In this document: positions 5,479 through 9,983 of the stretch, piece after piece | How positions within the stretch are numbered: the first letter of the stretch is position 1 | Layout of the letters: the number at the start of each line of letters is the position of its first letter | Source of the DNA: JASBZA01 sp964392065 | Lineage (GTDB): Bacteria > Bacillota > Clostridia > Saccharofermentanales > Fastidiosipilaceae | Assembly: GCA_964392065.1 (NCBI GenBank) | Contig: CAYMOG010000044.1 | Location: 1 to 9,983, forward strand | Direction of reading: 5' to 3' | DNA: 9,983 bases | Made by a program: the position numbers and the translations under genes | The notes under the pieces: generated by a model | The model's input: only the letters and a program-made list of their open reading frames with translations | Told to the model about the DNA's origin: nothing | Database searches by the model: none

Positions 5479-7338
5479 TTAGTCCTGAATACTACTATTT
5501 AAAGCAGCTAACAATTCTTCAACAGATAATCCATGCACCATGGCTGCTTCGGCTATAGTTTCCATTTGAGAAGATGGACATCCCAAACAGTGCATACCAA
5601 TCCCCATAAGTGTTGGAGCGGTCTCCGGATACTGGCGTAGTAGTTCTCCAATATACATATCACCATGAATAGGACCTGTGGTGGCCTCTTCTACGGTCTC
5701 TTCGATACCGAAAAACGCTTCCAGATCAGACTCTACATCACGAATTCCTGCAATACCGAAATTCTCTACTAAAACATTGACCACATTAGGAGATAAAAAA
5801 GCTGGTAACGTAGGACCTAAATGAATATTCTTAATACCTAGAGACAGCAAAGCAAGAAGAACAATAACGGCTTTTTGCTCATACCAGGCAATATTATAGA
5901 CAACCGGAAGTGCATTAATATCTTCTAAGCCGAATACTTCTTGAAGCTTAAGAGCGATTAGTGCAATAGAATACGAGTCGTTACATTGTCCCGCATCTAA
6001 CACTCTAGGAATTCCACCAATATCTCCTAAATCCAATTTGTTATAACGATATTTCGCACAACCTGCAGTGAGAATAACTGCATCTTCAGGAAGCCCCTGA
6101 GCGAAGTCTTTATAATAATCACGCTTCTTCGAGCGGCCGTCACAACCACCCATGACAACGAAATGCTTAATCGCACCACTACGTACAGCCTCTACCACTT
6201 GATCTGCCAGTTGGAGCACTTGATTATGGGCCATACCACCAACAATAGTACCCGATTCAATCTCAATAGGCGCTTCACAGGATTTGGCCAAAGCAATAAT
6301 TTCCGAGAAGTCTTTCTCTTCGCCTATTCCACCAGGAATATGTGGGCAGCCAGGGAAACCCGCAGCCCCTGTAGTGAATAAACGGTCTTTATAGGAGTCT
6401 TTAGGCGGAACAATACAGTTTGTTGTCATTAGAATAGGGCCACGGAAGGACTCGAATTCTTCTTTTTGCTTCCACCAAGCATTCCCATAGTTTCCAACAA
6501 AATGCTTATACTTCTTAAAAGCGGGATAAGAATGTGCAGGAAGCATCTCCGAATGGGTATAAACATCAATACCCGTACCCTCGGTCTGCTCCAACAACAT
6601 CTCCAAATCCCTCAGATCATGCCCTGAAACGAGAATACCAGGATTCGTACCAACACCAATATTCACATGGGTAAGTTCTGGGTTACCATAAGCCGTCGTA
6701 TTCGCACCATCAAGTAGCGCCATACCCTTCACCCCATACGCACCCGTTTCCAGCGTAAGGGCAACAAGCTCCTCAACACTCAAGCTAGCATCTAAGGTTT
6801 TGGCCAAAGCTTCTTGCAAGAAAGCATCCACTTCTGCGTTGTCCTCTAATAGAACATTTGCATGTTTAGAATAGGCGGATAAACCCTTCAAACCATAGAT
6901 AATCAGTTCTCTTAAACTGCGGATGTCCTCATCTTCTGTTGCTAATACACCGACTTCTTGGGCTTTGGCCCAATAATCCTCTTCGTCCCCTGTCCAAAAA
7001 GCGGCTTCCAATAGAGCCTCTTGATTCTTCACTTGTGGAAGCAACTTCGCTTTTTCTTCTAGTGTCAAGGCTATGCGTTCGGCAATCATTTCTTCATCGA
7101 AATTGGCGTTTGTAATGGTAGTAAATAAGTTAAGAGTCACAATATGATTGGTTTCCTGACTTACCTCCTGCCCTTCGGCTCTTAACTGAGTAGTCACGAG
7201 CGACAGAGTCTTCGTAACAAATACTAATAAATCTTGTAAGGCAGCCACCGTAGGGCTCTTGCCACAAACTCCTACAGTAGTACAACCCTTATTTCCTACA
7301 GTTTCTTGACACTGGTAACAAAACATTTCCTTCGTCAT
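5479..7338 (-). CDS. hcp: Hybrid cluster protein (hydroxylamine reductase) with C-terminal DUF1858
   Basis: This 619-residue protein is Hcp. The N-terminal cysteines C7-x2-C10-x8-C19-x5-C25 have the spacing of the Desulfovibrio class I protein, so a [4Fe-4S] cluster is expected rather than the [2Fe-2S] of E. coli. All hybrid-cluster ligands are present: H240, E264, C308, C399, C427, C452, E487 and K489. Residues about 555-616 are a fused DUF1858 domain (MYIGELLRQYP, then GMHCLGC with C584 and C587). The enzyme is cytosolic; it reduces hydroxylamine in vitro and in enterobacteria acts as a high-affinity NO reductase. No Hcr-type reductase gene is in the window. The start ATG 7338 has AGGAGG 6 nt upstream. 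It leads an operon with the hemerythrin gene, and its promoter carries two perfect palindromes. Confidence 0.97.
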   Translation of the reverse strand: MTKEMFCYQCQETVGNKGCTTVGVCGKSPTVAALQDLLVFVTKTLSLVTTQLRAEGQEVSQETNHIVTLNLFTTITNANFDEEMIAERIALTLEEKAKLLPQVKNQEALLEAAFWTGDEEDYWAKAQEVGVLATEDEDIRSLRELIIYGLKGLSAYSKHANVLLEDNAEVDAFLQEALAKTLDASLSVEELVALTLETGAYGVKGMALLDGANTTAYGNPELTHVNIGVGTNPGILVSGHDLRDLEMLLEQTEGTGIDVYTHSEMLPAHSYPAFKKYKHFVGNYGNAWWKQKEEFESFRGPILMTTNCIVPPKDSYKDRLFTTGAAGFPGCPHIPGGIGEEKDFSEIIALAKSCEAPIEIESGTIVGGMAHNQVLQLADQVVEAVRSGAIKHFVVMGGCDGRSKKRDYYKDFAQGLPEDAVILTAGCAKYRYNKLDLGDIGGIPRVLDAGQCNDSYSIALIALKLQEVFGLEDINALPVVYNIAWYEQKAVIVLLALLSLGIKNIHLGPTLPAFLSPNVVNVLVENFGIAGIRDVESDLEAFFGIEETVEEATTGPIHGDMYIGELLRQYPETAPTLMGIGMHCLGCPSSQMETIAEAAMVHGLSVEELLAALNSSIQD

Positions 7339-7364
7339 ATCTATCCTCCTGAAACGAATTTCTT

Positions 7365-7380
7365 ATAATCTTAAGATTAT
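7365..7380. promoter_or_regulatory. 16-bp perfect palindrome over the predicted hcp start site
   Basis: ATAATCTTAAGATTAT is a perfect palindrome centred at 7372.5. It overlaps the last two bases of the -10 box (7384-7379) and the predicted start (7372). A factor bound here would block RNA polymerase, so it is a candidate repressor operator. Since transcription would begin inside it, it cannot act as a full RNA hairpin. Its sequence does not let me name a regulator. Confidence 0.45.
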
Positions 7381-7384
7381 TATA
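7372..7384 (-). promoter_or_regulatory. hcp promoter core
   Basis: A perfect TATAAT on the minus strand (7384-7379) predicts a start near 7372 and a leader of about 33 nt before ATG 7338. The -35 position reads CATAAT, not a consensus -35, and falls inside the 28-bp palindrome. This suggests that polymerase is recruited by a bound activator. Confidence 0.6.
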
Positions 7385-7399
7385 GGAGTGGCTCTGACA

Positions 7400-7427
7400 A
7401 AATTATGTTGTAATTACAACATAATTT
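7400..7427. promoter_or_regulatory. 28-bp perfect palindrome, candidate Crp/Fnr operator at -41.5 of hcp
   Basis: All 14 base pairs of the dyad match, with core TGTTGTAATTACAACA at 7406-7421 and centre 7413.5. Relative to the predicted hcp start (7372) the centre is exactly at -41.5, the same geometry as at ric. It begins 2 nt past the stop of the AEC transporter gene, so it could also form a 12-bp hairpin in that gene's mRNA. The stem is very AT-rich and only TTTTG follows, which makes a pure terminator role less likely. Confidence 0.6.
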
Positions 7428-7428
7428 C

Positions 7429-8367
7429 CTAAATAAAAGCCCAGGTTCTCAAGAGGAAAATAAACACAAACAAGCTGAAGCTACACAGAAGCGAGTTATA
7501 AATGAGGAGTTGGCCCGCTAAGCGATGATCTGCTCCCATGCCTTGTGCCATAGAGTAGGACGCCACGGCCACAGGGCTCGCACTAATCGCTAAGAACGCT
7601 ACCAGGACCTCTCCTCTAAAGCCTAACAGGACCGCAAGGCCTAAGAAAACAGCCGGCACCACCAGCAAACGCGTAAGCACGCCTAACACAATATGTTTAC
7701 GAAATTCTACCGTTTGTTGGAAATGAAATCTTGCACCGAGGATAATTAACGCCAGAGGCGTGGCCACCTGCGCCATGCCATGCACAGGTTTTTCCAAGAA
7801 ACTTGGCAAGGTTCCGAATGTAGCCTTATAGATTAGAGAGAGTATTGCTGCAACAATTAAGGGGTTGGTAAATATACCCTTAATTAAGCTCTTTACATTC
7901 ATCTTACCTTCACCATAGTATTGCAAGATGAATACGGCGTAGACATTAAACAGAGGGACCACCACAGCAATCAGCACTTCCGTTACACCCGTCCCTCTTC
8001 CAGACAAAATCATCTGGGTTAGTGGCAAACCGAACAAAACGAAATTACTTCGGAAGGCATTCTGAATCATGACACTTCGCCTGCTTAAGACCGGCTCTTG
8101 CCAGGCGAAATAAACCCATGCCAATAAGAAAACCACCGTCACCATAACCACGGCATATAAGAGCACAGGCGCCATATTGGTAGCGCCTAGCTCTGCATTG
8201 ATAATATTTCGGGCAATACTCATGGGGATGAATATCTTAAACACAAGATTATTCGTCTGGGCCAAAGCTGATTCTTCCGCAATATGGAAATACTTCACCA
8301 ACATGCCTACAAGCATGTAAACAAGCAAAGGGAACACCGTTTGGAATGCAAATACTATATCCGTCAT
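7429..8367 (-). CDS. AEC-family (auxin efflux carrier-like) membrane transporter
   Basis: The 312-residue protein is almost wholly hydrophobic, with about ten membrane segments (roughly 6-24, 38-52, 66-88, 105-122, 127-150, 166-182, 198-213, 226-248, 253-275 and 285-308). Family features include NAFRSNFVLFGLP (103-115), TNPLIVAAILS (167-177), TPLALIILG (203-211) and SPVAVASYSMAQGMGAD (264-280), with the usual break after the fifth helix. Bacterial members carry malate, malonate or other small organic anions; the substrate here cannot be told. The gene follows the Gfo/Idh oxidoreductase by 7 nt, with its GGAG overlapping that gene's stop (TAGGAG), so the two form an operon. It may export or import the substrate or product of that enzyme. 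It is not linked in function to hcp, which has its own promoter. Confidence 0.88.
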   Translation of the reverse strand: MTDIVFAFQTVFPLLVYMLVGMLVKYFHIAEESALAQTNNLVFKIFIPMSIARNIINAELGATNMAPVLLYAVVMVTVVFLLAWVYFAWQEPVLSRRSVMIQNAFRSNFVLFGLPLTQMILSGRGTGVTEVLIAVVVPLFNVYAVFILQYYGEGKMNVKSLIKGIFTNPLIVAAILSLIYKATFGTLPSFLEKPVHGMAQVATPLALIILGARFHFQQTVEFRKHIVLGVLTRLLVVPAVFLGLAVLLGFRGEVLVAFLAISASPVAVASYSMAQGMGADHRLAGQLLIYNSLLCSFSLFVFIFLLRTWAFI

Positions 8368-8374
8368 AACGCTC

Positions 8375-9658
8375 CTATAGAGTGATTAAATCTTTTATCT
8401 TAACTTCTCGGTTCGACGCAATGGACTGGTTCGCTGCTATACCGGTCAGTATACTCTTGATACCATCTTCTAGACCTGCCGCTCTATTATACGGATCCTC
8501 TTCAGACTCACCAAACAAATCCTTCAACAAGATAGGGTCACCGCCACCATGGCCACCTTCTTTTTCTTCGATCGCCACTTCATAAGGTGCAGCAAACATA
8601 GGGTGGACCATAAGTGTCTTCTCTTTTAATGCGCCCTCGTCTGACTTATCTCCACCTGCAGAAACATAAGGTCTCTCCACAACATGAAGCTCAATCCTAC
8701 CCTTCGTTCCATTAATGTTTACATTGAAGCCTTCCCATGGCATATAGGCGTTTAGAGAGTAGGTCATAATGGCACCGTTATGATACTTTACCAGAACACC
8801 CATCGTATCTTCTATAGAGATATCATCTGCAAAAACACTGCGGTCCCTCACATAACCCGAGTCCTCCTCGGCGTTCAAGTACAGAGCCTTCATGGTTTCG
8901 TTACCTTCTATATCAATGGAGAATGGGTCGTCTTTTGCCCACTGTGAGCCATGACTACGATGGTAGAAGTGTGCTTCTCCACGATCCTCGGCATTATGTC
9001 TACCATAGAATTTAAGATCTCCGTAGGCAAATACAGATTCAGGTTCCGTACCTAACCAGAAATTTACCAAATCAAAATGGTGAGTCGATTTATGGACAAG
9101 AAGTCCACCGGAATTAATCTTATTTCTATGCCAACGACGGAAATAGTCCGCGCCATGCTGGGTATTCAGTAACCACTCGAAATGCACAGAGGTCACTTGA
9201 CCTATCGTACCGTCTGCTATCAGTTCACGAATCTTCGTATTATGAGGCGCATAACGATAGTTGAAGCTCACTCGGATTTTTCTACCTGTGCGCTTCTGGC
9301 AATCGAGAATCGCTTGGGCTTTCGTCTCATCCGTTGTAAGCGGTTTCTCCGTCAAGACATCACAGCCCATTTCCATAGCCTTGATAATATAATGATCATG
9401 GCTACGATCCACAGTCGTCACAATGACAATGTCTGGTTTCGTTTCTTCTAGCATTTTCTCGAATTCTGTATAGAAATAAGTCGGTACTTCTTGGTGACCA
9501 TGCTGGCTTAATAAGGTATTGGCATAATCCATACGCGTTTGTGAGATATCACAGAACCCCACCAGCTCACTTGTTTCTTGAAAATCACTCGCTACCGCCT
9601 CGTAGAAAAATCTCGCGCGGCTTCCTGTCCCCACTTGGGCATATCGTGTTTTGTTCAT
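8375..9658 (-). CDS. Gfo/Idh/MocA-family NAD(P)-dependent oxidoreductase
   Basis: This 427-residue protein has an N-terminal Rossmann fold with the nucleotide loop VGTGSRARF (9-17) and the family motif EKPLTTD (104-110). The second half is the alpha/beta substrate domain with the active-site segment SGGLLVHKSTHHFD (183-196). By spacing, H193 is the catalytic histidine, and H189 sits where many relatives have Asp. It is longer than the usual 330-390 residues, mainly through inserts around 215-275 and a glycine-rich GGHGGGDP stretch (368-375). Such enzymes oxidise or reduce sugars, inositols or related compounds in the cytosol; the substrate is not identifiable. The start ATG 9658 has GAGGAG 8 nt upstream. 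It is first in an operon with an AEC transporter. A cre/LacI-type dyad in the promoter suggests control by carbon source. Confidence 0.88.
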   Translation of the reverse strand: MNKTRYAQVGTGSRARFFYEAVASDFQETSELVGFCDISQTRMDYANTLLSQHGHQEVPTYFYTEFEKMLEETKPDIVIVTTVDRSHDHYIIKAMEMGCDVLTEKPLTTDETKAQAILDCQKRTGRKIRVSFNYRYAPHNTKIRELIADGTIGQVTSVHFEWLLNTQHGADYFRRWHRNKINSGGLLVHKSTHHFDLVNFWLGTEPESVFAYGDLKFYGRHNAEDRGEAHFYHRSHGSQWAKDDPFSIDIEGNETMKALYLNAEEDSGYVRDRSVFADDISIEDTMGVLVKYHNGAIMTYSLNAYMPWEGFNVNINGTKGRIELHVVERPYVSAGGDKSDEGALKEKTLMVHPMFAAPYEVAIEEKEGGHGGGDPILLKDLFGESEEDPYNRAAGLEDGIKSILTGIAANQSIASNREVKIKDLITL

Positions 9659-9678
9659 TGTTCAGGCTCCTCATTTAT

Positions 9679-9704
9679 TTATTCTATAATAGCAAACGTT
9701 TTCA
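9679..9704 (-). promoter_or_regulatory. Promoter of the oxidoreductase operon with a cre/LacI-type dyad
   Basis: TATTAT on the minus strand (9691-9686) is a 5/6 -10 box predicting a start near 9679 and a 20-nt leader. Directly upstream, at 9691-9704, lies AGCAAACGTTTTCA on the + strand, a dyad around a central CG that fits the cre consensus TGWAANCGNTNWCA with two mismatches. It lies between the -10 and -35 positions, where CcpA or a LacI/GalR-type repressor would block transcription. The -35 is poor (TAGTTT). Confidence 0.45.
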
Positions 9705-9796
9705 ATATAAACTAGAGTAAGATTAAACTACTTCGTAGAACCTAAGTTGAACTGCTTAAGCAACACATGAGAATGGAAGCATTACAAGCATAGGAG

Positions 9797-9983
9797 CTGG
9801 CAGGAATTTGTATTTGTGGGTAAGATTTCTGACGCTGGGTAATAGGATGGGTTTTATTTTCTGGCAGGAATTTTCGTTTGCGCGAGTGGTGCCCATTAAA
9901 TCGCAAATTCCTACCACTGGGTAATATGATGGAATTTATTTTTTGGCACAATTTTTCGTTTGCTCGAGTGGCGTCTACTAAAT
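9797..9983. repeat. Degenerate tandem repeat, 82-bp period
   Basis: Two copies start with CTGGGTAATA at 9835 and 9917, so the period is 82 bp. The second copy runs off the window after 67 bases and matches the first at about 55 of 67 positions by eye. A shorter, diverged part-copy begins at 9797 (CTGGCAGGAATTT). I see no gene from 9705 to 9983. The open frame on the minus strand across this stretch (9951-9742) is low-complexity repeat translation with no ribosome binding site that I can support. It looks like an intergenic repeat family, not coding sequence. Confidence 0.7.
9862..9916. repeat. Inverted repeat inside the 82-bp unit
   Basis: TGGCAGGAATTT (9862-9873) pairs with AAATTCCTACCA (9905-9916) at 11 of 12 positions, leaving a 31-nt loop that contains GTTTGCGCGAGTGG. 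Each full repeat unit can therefore fold as a long hairpin, as in REP or MITE-like intergenic elements. The second unit is cut by the window end before its right arm. Confidence 0.5.

Noticed and set aside
7400..7427. Reading the 28-bp palindrome purely as the transporter terminator
   Set aside because: The stem is almost all A/T, no proper T-run follows, and its centre is exactly -41.5 from the hcp start; an added terminator role is not excluded.
9742..9951. 69-residue open frame on the minus strand
   Set aside because: It lies wholly in repeat sequence, has no recognisable domain and no convincing ribosome binding site.
9797..9983. Possible CRISPR array
   Set aside because: Copies are contiguous, degenerate and 82 bp long, with no short identical repeats separated by unique spacers.

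Overview
The window looks like the chromosome of a low-to-mid GC Gram-positive bacterium (Bacillota), probably a facultative or strict anaerobe. The grounds are strong AGGAGG-type ribosome binding sites, a class I (clostridial/Desulfovibrio-type) hybrid cluster protein, a DUF438 protein, an FprA flavodiiron protein, and two Crp/Fnr regulators of Bacillota type. I cannot fix the genus from the sequence alone.

Layout, left to right. (1) At 1-76 (minus) is the start of a lipoprotein gene with its own promoter (132-167) and a leader hairpin. (2) At 177-3345 (minus) is an operon read ric -> fprA -> DUF438/hemerythrin/PAS protein. It is driven from about 3370 by a promoter with a Crp-type dyad centred exactly 41.5 bp upstream of the predicted start. 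(3) At 3423-4115 (minus) and 4238-4894 (plus) are two divergent, unlike Crp/Fnr regulators. The first has two cysteine clusters like an Fe-S sensor; the second has a C-x3-C-x2-H motif and no Shine-Dalgarno. (4) At 4914-7338 (minus) is an operon hcp -> hemerythrin-like protein. Upstream of hcp lie a perfect 28-bp palindrome, again centred at -41.5, and a second perfect palindrome over the predicted start site. (5) At 7429-9658 (minus) is an unrelated operon, a Gfo/Idh/MocA oxidoreductase followed by an AEC-family membrane transporter, with a cre/LacI-type dyad in its promoter. (6) At 9797-9983 there is no gene, only degenerate tandem repeats of 82 bp.

Blocks 2-4 read as one nitrosative/oxidative stress and oxygen-scavenging island. 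FprA reduces NO or O2, Hcp handles NO or hydroxylamine, Ric repairs damaged iron-sulfur clusters, and two further hemerythrin-like proteins may sense or bind O2, NO or iron. The two regulators sit between the two operons. The two promoters share the same geometry (activator site at -41.5, good or fair -10, no -35) but have different half-sites (TGTGA versus TGTTG). I infer that both are class II Crp/Fnr-activated promoters and that the two regulators may divide them.

Function calls for the enzymes rest on conserved motifs read from the translations. Regulatory calls rest on sequence geometry and are inference.
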